Below are positions 57,240-64,000 of a stretch of DNA of 64,000 bases, one piece after another. Under the pieces are notes generated by a model. The model did no database searches and was not told where the DNA came from. It saw nothing but the letters and a program-made list of their open reading frames with translations. The translations under genes were made by a program, and so were the position numbers. The DNA is from Halocatena salina (GTDB taxonomy: Archaea; Halobacteriota; Halobacteria; Halobacteriales; Haloarculaceae), in NCBI RefSeq assembly GCF_023115355.1, contig NZ_CP096019.1, positions 806,001 through 870,000 on the forward strand, given 5' to 3'. Positions within the stretch are counted from its first letter, which is position 1, and the number at the start of each line of letters is the position of its first letter.

Positions 57240-57845
57240 TTAACCGCTGTACTCGATCGTCCCCGTCCACTCGTCGTAGCGGTCGTCGAACTCGTGATCT
57301 ACATCGTACAGCGTCACGCGAACCGAAAGCGTCCCAGCGTCGAACTGGTCGAGTGCGTCCGGGTGGACGTTGAGCGTAAACGTCCCGTCCTCACGGAAGT
57401 ACGCGTCCTGTCGAGTGACGAGTTTGTCGTTGATCTCCACGGTGAAGTACGGCTCACCGTCCACGTCCGGCGTGGGATCGACGTTCTCCATCGACGTGTT
57501 GGCGTTCACACGGACGTCGAAGTCGGTGTAGCCGCTCCCGTCCGATGCGTTCTCCTTGTTGATGAACTCAGCACCACTGATCCGATCTTCGTGTTTGTTT
57601 TCCGGATCTCTCGGTGTCTCTGGTTTCGTCCACGTCTCCGGTTGGCCCGGCGTCGACGCTCCCGGAGCCGTCTTGACGACCTGTGTCGGTTCTGGCGATG
57701 TCGTTGCCGTAGTCGTCGCTTCTGTCGTAGTCGGTGTCGGCGAAGGTGTTTCCGAATCCGACCCCATTAAAGATCCGATACTACTGCATCCAGCCAGCAA
57801 CACAACGGCAATGAGTGCGAGAGCAGTTAGGCGTTGTACGTTCAC
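57240..57845 (-). CDS. Haloarchaeal lipoprotein, beta-sandwich-like
   Basis: The start is GTG 57845, giving RLTALALIAVVLLAGCSSIG: a Sec-type lipoprotein signal with lipobox LLAGC. A long Thr/Ser/Pro-rich linker (about 30-80) tethers the domain at the cell surface. The mature domain (about 95-201) is all beta, with TDFDVRVNANTSMENV, YFTVEINDKLVTRQDAYFREDGTFTLNVHPDALDQF and LSVRVTLYDVDHEFDDRYDEWTGTI. I do not recognise a family. The longer frame upstream overlaps the elp3 promoter and is a shadow. Confidence 0.75.
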   Translation of the reverse strand: MNVQRLTALALIAVVLLAGCSSIGSLMGSDSETPSPTPTTTEATTTATTSPEPTQVVKTAPGASTPGQPETWTKPETPRDPENKHEDRISGAEFINKENASDGSGYTDFDVRVNANTSMENVDPTPDVDGEPYFTVEINDKLVTRQDAYFREDGTFTLNVHPDALDQFDAGTLSVRVTLYDVDHEFDDRYDEWTGTIEYSG

Positions 57846-57974
57846 AGTTGTCCGAAACAGGTCAGAATGAGATAACTGTTGGGAAATCACCGCTGTGGAC
57901 GATTGCCGTGTGAGCTTCGGCTTCCTGAGAAGCGAACCGCAGGCTCTTATTCGTGGATCACCACACACCAGTAG

Positions 57975-59639
57975 ATGAGTACGCACCCGACCGAAACCGA
58001 CGCGTTCGAGCGGGTTTGTGAGACGCTGATCGACCGAATCCTCTCGGGGGAGGTCGGACGCGAAGATCTCGAATCCGCCAAACTCGAGGTGTGTTCGGAA
58101 CACTCCGCGCCGAAGGTGCCAAAGAACTCCGAACTCCTCGATTTCGCCGGACAAGACCGTCGTGAGGAGCTCGAACCGATCCTTCGTCGCAAGCCAGTCC
58201 GGACGGTTTCGGGCGTCTCACCGGTTGCAATCATGACCTCGCCGCACATGTGTCCCCACGGCAAGTGTCTGTACTGTCCCGGTGGTCCGGCCTCGGAGTT
58301 CTCCTCCGCACAGAGTTACACGGGTCACGAGCCTGCTGCAGCCCGTGGCGTCCAAAACGACTACGATCCATACGGCCAAGTTACCCTCCGACTCGAACAG
58401 TTGCGCAAGATCGGTCACCCCGTGGATAAAGTCGAGCTCATCCTGATGGGTGGGACGATGACCGCGCGGTCTCACGACTATCAGGAGTGGTTCGTCAAGC
58501 GCGCGCTCGAAGCGATGAACGACTACGACGTGGACAAAGAGCCGGAGCCAGCCGAAGGTGTGAGCTTCGCTCAGGATCCCGAAGAGTACGAGTTTCGGTA
58601 TCTCGAGGACGTCATCGCCGAGAACGAAACTGCTGACGTGCGAAACATCGGTACCACGTTCGAAACCAAGCCTGACTGGTGTGATCCCGAACAGATCGAC
58701 CGGATGCTCGCACTTGGGGGGACGAAGGTCGAACTCGGCGTTCAGACCACCTACGAGCGCATCAACCGCGAGATGCACCGGGGACACGGGATTCAGGCCT
58801 CGATCGATGCCAACCGCCGACTGCGCAACGCTGGATTCAAGGTCGGCTTTCACATGATGCCCGGCCAGCCCGGGATGACGATGGAGATGTGCCGAGAGGA
58901 CTTCCGACAGCTGTTCGAGGATCCAGCATGGCGGCCCGACTACCTGAAGATCTACCCGACACTCATCGTCAAAGACACGATTACCTACGACATGTGGCAA
59001 CGGGGGGAGTACGAGCCGCTCACCAACGAGGAAGCCGCTCAGCTCGTCGCAGAGATCAAATCACAGATTCCCAAATACACACGACTCCAACGCGTCCAGC
59101 GAGACATTCCTGCTGACTTCATCGAGGCGGGCGTCTGGAAGTCGAACCTCCGACAGCTCGCTCGCCAGCGGATGGACGATCACGGCTGGTCGTGTGACTG
59201 TATCCGGTGTCGGGAGGTCGGCATGAACGACGCCACTCCCGACCGGATCGAGCGCGACGTGCTCACCTACGAGTCCGGCGGCGGTACCGAGCATTTCATC
59301 AGCTACGAGGACCCAGACAACGATCTTCTCGTCGGGTTCTGTCGGCTCCGCTTCCCATCCGATGTGACCCGCAAGGAGCTACAGAACGCGGCACTCATCC
59401 GAGAGCTGCACGTGTACGGCAACGAGGTCGGTATCGGTCGAGACGGTAGCGAGGAGTACCAACACCGGGGGTACGGCCGGAAGCTGCTCAAACACGCAGA
59501 ACGCATGGCGCGCGATGAAGGGTACGACAAGCTCAGCGTCATCAGCGGTATCGGCGTTCGACAGTACTACCGGAAGAAACTGGGCTACTACCAGGACGGC
59601 CCGTACGTCTCGACGCGGCTGTCGACTACCCCGCTCTAA
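57975..59639 (+). CDS. elp3: tRNA uridine(34) 5-carboxymethyl transferase Elp3
   Basis: Elp3 is a radical SAM and acetyltransferase enzyme that makes the 5-carboxymethyl modification on wobble uridine of tRNA. The 554-aa archaeal form has the radical SAM cluster motif MCPHGKCLYCPGG (about 92-104), VELILMGGTMTAR, LGGTKVELGVQTTYERINREMHRGH and GFKVGFHMMPGQPGMTM. A zinc-binding CDCIRCREVG (about 407-416) precedes a C-terminal GNAT domain (about 430-554, with EYQHRGYGRKLLKHAERMA). The last residues include the GVRQYYRKKLGYY active segment. It has no partners nearby; archaeal Elp3 acts alone. Confidence 0.95.
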   Translation: MSTHPTETDAFERVCETLIDRILSGEVGREDLESAKLEVCSEHSAPKVPKNSELLDFAGQDRREELEPILRRKPVRTVSGVSPVAIMTSPHMCPHGKCLYCPGGPASEFSSAQSYTGHEPAAARGVQNDYDPYGQVTLRLEQLRKIGHPVDKVELILMGGTMTARSHDYQEWFVKRALEAMNDYDVDKEPEPAEGVSFAQDPEEYEFRYLEDVIAENETADVRNIGTTFETKPDWCDPEQIDRMLALGGTKVELGVQTTYERINREMHRGHGIQASIDANRRLRNAGFKVGFHMMPGQPGMTMEMCREDFRQLFEDPAWRPDYLKIYPTLIVKDTITYDMWQRGEYEPLTNEEAAQLVAEIKSQIPKYTRLQRVQRDIPADFIEAGVWKSNLRQLARQRMDDHGWSCDCIRCREVGMNDATPDRIERDVLTYESGGGTEHFISYEDPDNDLLVGFCRLRFPSDVTRKELQNAALIRELHVYGNEVGIGRDGSEEYQHRGYGRKLLKHAERMARDEGYDKLSVISGIGVRQYYRKKLGYYQDGPYVSTRLSTTPL

Positions 59640-59654
59640 CGCTCGCTGGCGCTC

Positions 59655-59885
<231 letters not shown>

Positions 59886-59912
59886 TGAAAGTGGACTGTC
59901 CGACTCCGGTGA

Positions 59913-60344
59913 CGGCCCCTCGAGGTCGATCACTCGGCGTTCGAACGCTCGTGGCGCGTATGGGCCGACGGCGTGTTCCTCTGCTCGGAACAGGCTGTGG
60001 CGGACATGCTCGCGGGTGACGGCGATGCCATCCTGTTCACCAGCTCCTCTGCCGCCGTCCGCAGCGACGGTCCCGCTCACAACAGCACCGGCTTCAGTGC
60101 GCGCGGACTCGCCCGTTCGCTTGCGCGCCAGCTCTGGCCCGAGGGCATCGACGTCGCAACCGTACTCGTTGACGATAGCGTGGGCGTCCCGGACCAACGA
60201 GACTGGACAGATCATCCCAACGAGGAGTGGATCCACCCGGATCACGTCGCCGACACGTACTGGCACGTGGCAAACCGACACCCGAACGCGTTGACGCCCG
60301 AACTCGACAGCGGAACACACGCAGCCGACATCAGTTTTGTATAA
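59913..60344 (+). pseudogene. Truncated short-chain dehydrogenase (C-terminal part)
   Basis: The frame from 59913 reads PLEVDHSAFERSWRVWADGVFLCSEQAVADM, then ILFTSSSAA and FSARGLARSLARQLWPEGIDVATVLVDDSV, ending HPDHVADTYWHVANRH. It matches the second half of an SDR protein (the catalytic Ser strand and later helices). The cofactor-binding N-terminal half is missing, because an in-frame TGA stands at 59910 and the IS-like relic lies just upstream. The usual YxxxK site is replaced by FSARG. It could start at GTG 59973 as a 123-aa protein but could not bind NAD. It is most likely a remnant left after the element inserted. Confidence 0.7.
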
Positions 60345-60443
60345 ATTATAATAATATATCAAACGATGGAATAAAATGGATCGTGGATAGTTAGTGTTTG
60401 ATCGCCCGTGAAGATTAAACGTGACAGGTGGATATCTCTCGTG

Positions 60444-61157
60444 ATGCGATGTCTCCGTGAGGACCTCTGGTTGCTCGAGCTCGGTTGGTCCGCACCACTC
60501 GGTTCGAACGCGTATCTGATCGACGACGGGATCGATCCGGAGACCGGTGATCGGACGGGAGGCGACGTGACGCTGATCGATACGGGCTATCGGTACAACC
60601 GTCGGTCGTTAGAGGGGGAACTCGAAGCCGCCGGATACGCCCCTGATGACATCGACCGCGTGTTGCTCACCCACTACGATCTCGATCACACGTGGGGGTT
60701 AGATAGCGTTTCCTTCGACTGTCCGGTGTATCTCGGCGAGCGCGACGTTGCGCTGGTCGAAGGGACGTGGGATCCGCCGATCACCCACCACAAAGGACTG
60801 TTCCACCGGGCCGCTCGCCAACTGTTTTCGTTGCCGGACGACACCGATCTCCACGATGTGAGCGACGAACAACGTATCGGGCGCTTCACCGCGTATCATA
60901 CTCCGGGACACAACCCGGGACACACCGCCTACATCCACGACGCCGACGTGGCCTTTCTCGGTGATCTCCTCTGGGAAACCGATGGCGAACTGACGACGCC
61001 GTTTTGGGGAGACTCATACGACATGCGACAGCTCCGCGAGAGCGTTCGGAACCTCCAACACCGGTGCCCACCGTTCGATATCGCCTGTATCGGCCACGGG
61101 GAGCCGATCACCGACCGGGGGTACGAACGACTCCAAACGCTCGCCGAGGAAATGTGA
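60444..61157 (+). CDS. MBL-fold metallo-hydrolase
   Basis: The 237-aa protein has the metallo-beta-lactamase fold with the metal motif LLTHYDLDHTWGLD (about 74-87; Tyr replaces the usual second His), AYHTPGHNPGHTAYI (about 149-163), FLGDLLWETDGE (about 170-181) and a late GHGEPI (about 219-224). An SNAYLIDDG start precedes it. The start is uncertain: ATG 60444 begins the fold and follows a GGTGG ribosome-site-like patch, while GTG 60408 would add 12 residues. The substrate is unknown. Its stop overlaps a possible GTG start of the next membrane-protein gene. Confidence 0.87.
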   Translation: MRCLREDLWLLELGWSAPLGSNAYLIDDGIDPETGDRTGGDVTLIDTGYRYNRRSLEGELEAAGYAPDDIDRVLLTHYDLDHTWGLDSVSFDCPVYLGERDVALVEGTWDPPITHHKGLFHRAARQLFSLPDDTDLHDVSDEQRIGRFTAYHTPGHNPGHTAYIHDADVAFLGDLLWETDGELTTPFWGDSYDMRQLRESVRNLQHRCPPFDIACIGHGEPITDRGYERLQTLAEEM

Positions 61158-61726
61158 GTGGTCTTCTATCAATTGCCGTTACATACAATTACCTTTCCGG
61201 CGCTGGTAGGAGTCTCGTCGTGGTCTCAGTACAGGGCATTCGTGAATGGATCCAAGATCGACATCCCACCGTGTTACTCGTAGTGGGGGCACTCCTATTC
61301 ACGCTGGTTACCCCCCTCAGCATTGTTTCGCTACAGAGGATACACACCCCACTTGCACAGAACCATGGAATATATGTCCCGCGCTGGTTGTGGATCCTCG
61401 GCCCATCGCTCACTATCGCTGGCTTGTATCCTATATTGGGCGTTCCGATTGTGAACAGGAGATACGATGATCCGCTCTACCGGTGGGCTGTCGTGTTACA
61501 AGCAGTGTATGGACCGTTCGTCTTGCTCAGCGGAGCATTCATCATAGAGATCTTCACCGTCCATCTCGCACAGTTGCTTATTCTCGGTGAATTCCGACCG
61601 AGCTGGGCACACGTAATCTTCCTATTTTATGCGATCCCTGCCGCATTCGTGGGTGTCTGGAGCGGGCTAGTGTGCTACTGGTTCTGTAACACCGTTCGTT
61701 CCGATCGTCAACGGACGACGAGATAG
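61154..61726 (+). CDS. Small four-helix membrane protein
   Basis: The frame encodes four clear membrane helices: TVLLVVGALLFTLVTPLSIVSL, LWILGPSLTIAGLYPILG, AVVLQAVYGPFVLLSGAFIIEIF and VIFLFYAIPAAFVGVWSGLVCY. I do not recognise a family. GTG 61154 overlaps the MBL gene stop (GTGA) and is favoured; GTG 61220 just before the first helix is the alternative. The coding region is AT-richer than its neighbours. It converges on the exported nuclease/phosphatase-family gene with one base between the stops. Confidence 0.65.
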   Translation: MSGLLSIAVTYNYLSGAGRSLVVVSVQGIREWIQDRHPTVLLVVGALLFTLVTPLSIVSLQRIHTPLAQNHGIYVPRWLWILGPSLTIAGLYPILGVPIVNRRYDDPLYRWAVVLQAVYGPFVLLSGAFIIEIFTVHLAQLLILGEFRPSWAHVIFLFYAIPAAFVGVWSGLVCYWFCNTVRSDRQRTTR

Positions 61727-61727
61727 T

Positions 61728-62696
61728 TCACACATCCGAATCGTGTGATCCGGTACGTCCCGAGGAGAGCACCAGATCCGCGGTGATCGGCCGGTGATCG
61801 GATGGAGAGGGACCCTCTCCGGTCGAAACCACGTTTCCAGCGGCAATACCGACCTCGTCCGTGGTGAAAACGTAGTCGAGCCGCCGTTTGAGACCGTCCT
61901 TGCCCAGTGCTGGAACGGTGTACTCCACATCACCAGTTCGCCAAAGTACGTCCACGAACGCGTCGTTGAGGCGTTTGTAGGTCTTCTGTCGTTGGTTGGT
62001 TCCGATCCCGTATCGGGCGTTGAAATCCCCCGCGACTACTTGGGGTAGCGATTTTCTTCTAGTCGTTTGGATGAGCTGTTCTTGCTGTGCCGCGTTGATC
62101 TCTATGTCGAAAGCGTTCGCATGCACAGAATAAAACCAGAACTGAGCGCCGCGGACGTTGATCCTCGCCGCTGCGATTTTATTCTGTAGATACGCGTTGT
62201 CTTCACCGGTCACCCGGAACGGATGCGCTTCGGTGCGGAGTATCGGATGCTTGCTCAAGATGAGATCTCCGTACTGTCCGTGGGCTTCCCCGTACTCCTC
62301 GAAGTTCTCCGTACCGGTGTAATCGATGTGGACGAAATATGCCGCGTTCATCCCGGTCCATTTCGAGAGTAACGCAGGCTGATTGTCGAAATCGCTACGA
62401 GACGTGTCCCGCCATGGAACGTGATACCCCTTGTCGACTTCCTGTAGAGCAACGACATCCGGATCCACAGCCCGAATCACTGCCGCCACTCTCCGGAGGT
62501 CGTACACTCCGTCGGTGCCCATCCCGTGGCGAATATTATACGATAGAACCCGGATCGGTTGTCGTGGGCCCATCGAACCGTCTTGCACTCCGATCGACAA
62601 AGCTGTCGTTGTCCGAGTGCCCATTACCCCCGTGATGGCTGCCCCGCCCATCGTGAGAAACTGGCGACGATCGATCCGAGTTTCGTTGCTACTCAT
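61728..62696 (-). CDS. Tat-exported endonuclease/exonuclease/phosphatase-family protein
   Basis: The 322-aa protein starts with a twin-arginine signal, RIDRRQFLTMGGAAITGVMG. The mature domain has the EEP fold of DNase I, sphingomyelinase and inositol phosphatases: VLSYNIRHGMGTDGVYDLRRVA (about 49-70, with the metal Asn), VVALQEVDKGY (with the catalytic Glu, about 83-93), VVAGDFNARYG (about 217-227) and a late SDHRPITADL. The core sites are all present, so it is probably active outside the cell on a phosphodiester or phosphomonoester. The substrate is unknown. Confidence 0.9.
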   Translation of the reverse strand: MSSNETRIDRRQFLTMGGAAITGVMGTRTTTALSIGVQDGSMGPRQPIRVLSYNIRHGMGTDGVYDLRRVAAVIRAVDPDVVALQEVDKGYHVPWRDTSRSDFDNQPALLSKWTGMNAAYFVHIDYTGTENFEEYGEAHGQYGDLILSKHPILRTEAHPFRVTGEDNAYLQNKIAAARINVRGAQFWFYSVHANAFDIEINAAQQEQLIQTTRRKSLPQVVAGDFNARYGIGTNQRQKTYKRLNDAFVDVLWRTGDVEYTVPALGKDGLKRRLDYVFTTDEVGIAAGNVVSTGEGPSPSDHRPITADLVLSSGRTGSHDSDV

Positions 62697-62899
62697 GATG
62701 TCTCAAATATAAATAAAGACAATAAAAATTCAGTAAATTAACTATCGACTATATATACATATAAGTATAGCAACATCGATCGTAGCGTCATTCTAGTGGT
62801 GTACGATCGTCCCGTTCTGATATATATTTCTGTGGAGCTGTCTGAAACGTATGGTGAATCACACTCTTTTATCGATCGCCTCGAAAGATATACCAACCG
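62697..62899. other. AT-rich divergent promoter region
   Basis: The 200-base gap between the divergent EEP-family and FAD-oxidoreductase genes is AT-rich. It contains TATA-like CTTTTATCG at about 62865-62873, about 30 bases before the ATG at 62900. I see no gene, repeat or RNA in it. Confidence 0.45.
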
Positions 62900-63940
62900 A
62901 TGAGCACACGTCGAATTGCCGTCGTCGGTGCCGGTGTTGCCGGTGCTGGCGTCGCCTACGCCTTACGGAACGCACCCGTTTCAGTTACGGTGTTTGAACG
63001 AACCGATCGGATCGGCGGGCGGGCAGCGACCCATACCGCCCACGGCTACACCTACGATCCCGGAGCGAACTACGTCAAAAACGACGATCCGGCGGTTGTA
63101 GATCTCATCACGGAGACGCTGGACGCCGAGGGGGTAATCGATATCACGGACCCGGTGTGGACGTTTACCGAGGATGGAACGATCACATCCGGCGAGGACA
63201 GCGATGCGCACAAATGGGGCTACGAACGAGGCATCGCGGAACTTCCTCGACGGCTGTTCGAAGAGAGCGACGCCACTGTCGTTCGGAACACCGCCGTTAC
63301 CGAGATCGACCGCGACGATGGGGAGTGGTCGCTCGCTGGCCCACGACCGCTCGGGACGTTCGATGTGGTCGTGCTCACACCGCCAGCACCGCAGACAGCG
63401 TCGCTCCTTTCGACCATCGAATGGGACAGCGATAGCTACCGAGCACTCCACTCGACCGTCGAAGAGGTCGAGTACCGTCCGATCCACACGGTCGTGTTGG
63501 GGTATCCGTTCGAGATCGACGTACCGTACTACGCGCTGGTCAACACCGACCGAAACCACGAGATCGGGTGGCTCTCCAGAGAGGAGTGCAAACCGGGGCA
63601 CGTCCCGACGGGTGAATGCCTGCTGGTGGTCCAGATGGCTCCCGACTGGTCGGCACGACGGATCGACGATTCCGACGAGACGGTGATCGATCACGAAGTG
63701 ACTGATCTGACGGCGGAGCTGCTCGATGATGAACGGTTTCGAGCGCCCGACTGGACCGATACCATCGCGTGGTCTCACGCGCTTCCCGACTTGGAGGGCG
63801 CTCCTGACATCGATCCGGAACTGCGCCAGCATATCGAGCGCGAGGGACTGTTTCTCGCTGGTGATTGGGTGACCGGCGAGGGACGCATCCACCGGGCGCT
63901 GGGCAATGGTCTGATGACGGGACAGCGCATCGGTCGCTAG
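62900..63940 (+). CDS. FAD/NAD(P)-dependent amine oxidase-like oxidoreductase
   Basis: The 346-aa protein begins RRIAVVGAGVAGAGVAYALRN, the GxGxxG dinucleotide motif. VFERTDRIGGRAATHTAHGYTYDPGANYVK follows, the FAD-binding pattern of amine oxidases, renalase-like proteins and phytoene-desaturase relatives. The C-terminal FLAGDWVTGEGRIHRALGNGLMTG completes the FAD site (about 318-343). The substrate domain in between is unassigned. The end at 63940 lies close to the window edge, and no further gene is visible after it. Confidence 0.9.
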   Translation: MSTRRIAVVGAGVAGAGVAYALRNAPVSVTVFERTDRIGGRAATHTAHGYTYDPGANYVKNDDPAVVDLITETLDAEGVIDITDPVWTFTEDGTITSGEDSDAHKWGYERGIAELPRRLFEESDATVVRNTAVTEIDRDDGEWSLAGPRPLGTFDVVVLTPPAPQTASLLSTIEWDSDSYRALHSTVEEVEYRPIHTVVLGYPFEIDVPYYALVNTDRNHEIGWLSREECKPGHVPTGECLLVVQMAPDWSARRIDDSDETVIDHEVTDLTAELLDDERFRAPDWTDTIAWSHALPDLEGAPDIDPELRQHIEREGLFLAGDWVTGEGRIHRALGNGLMTGQRIGR

Positions 63941-64000
63941 CGTTGTTTCACGGGGTGAACAGAGCGACATCCCTTTTCGCGTGCTCCGACTGTGCTCGAT

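Overview
The window is chromosomal DNA from a haloarchaeon (class Halobacteria). I cannot name the genus. The evidence is: acidic proteins (many Asp and Glu, few Lys), archaeal and haloarchaeal families (PolD large subunit, thermosome, Trm1, archaeal UppP, two-subunit ferredoxin-dependent 2-oxoacid oxidoreductase, PurN-PurH fusion, HTH_10 regulator), TATA boxes about 26 bases before many leaderless start codons, and Tat signal peptides on exported proteins. No rRNA, tRNA, CRISPR array or replication origin is visible.

Layout. 0.3-6 kb: a 52-aa protein, a PPC-domain protein and the PolD large subunit (polC) carrying a 474-residue intein. 6.0-6.3 kb: a non-coding stretch packed with hairpins. 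6.3-12.5 kb: housekeeping and small enzymes (VOC protein, alpha/beta hydrolase, MBL-fold protein, DUF99 protein, family 4 uracil-DNA glycosylase, hisH, MscS channel). 12.5-18.1 kb: a cell-surface polysaccharide group (O-antigen ligase/polymerase-like protein, UppP, polyprenyl glycosylphosphotransferase, NAD-sugar epimerase) with AT-rich spacers. 18.1-28.9 kb: transporter, SRPBCC protein, Lrp regulator with korAB, DICT protein, SWIM protein and Trm1, BrkB-family protein, then divergent glnA and lrp. 29.0-30.9 kb: an IS200/IS605 element with tnpA and a tnpB whose 3' end is broken by a two-hairpin insertion. 31-37.3 kb: thermosome, rhodanese lipoprotein, the phenylacetyl-CoA epoxidase operon paaABCD (PaaD split in two genes) and a divergent HTH_10 regulator. 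37.3-42.6 kb: SDR, TIM-barrel epimerase, coiled-coil protein, hisI, Usp, GNAT and NYN proteins.

42.7-48.7 kb: one lysine-biosynthesis operon, dapA-dapB-dapD-lysA-dapF-dapE, joined by short overlaps and covering the succinylase branch from aspartate semialdehyde to lysine. It has a leader of about 210 bases that ends in what looks like a terminator with a competing hairpin. 49-52.2 kb: divergent purB and the purN-purH fusion. 52.3-57.8 kb: Tat-exported lipase-like protein, BNR propeller, Yip1-like membrane protein, a protein with S1, OB and degenerate DHH domains, and a lipoprotein. 58-59.6 kb: elp3. 59.65-60.34 kb: a tnpB-less IS-like relic followed by a truncated SDR pseudogene. 60.4-63.9 kb: MBL-fold protein, membrane protein, exported endonuclease/phosphatase-family protein and an FAD oxidoreductase.

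The best leads for something undescribed are the hairpin-rich RNA candidate at 6.0-6.3 kb, the dapA leader with attenuator-like alternative pairing, and the matching two-hairpin modules found in both the broken tnpB (29.2 kb) and the tnpB-less relic (59.8 kb).
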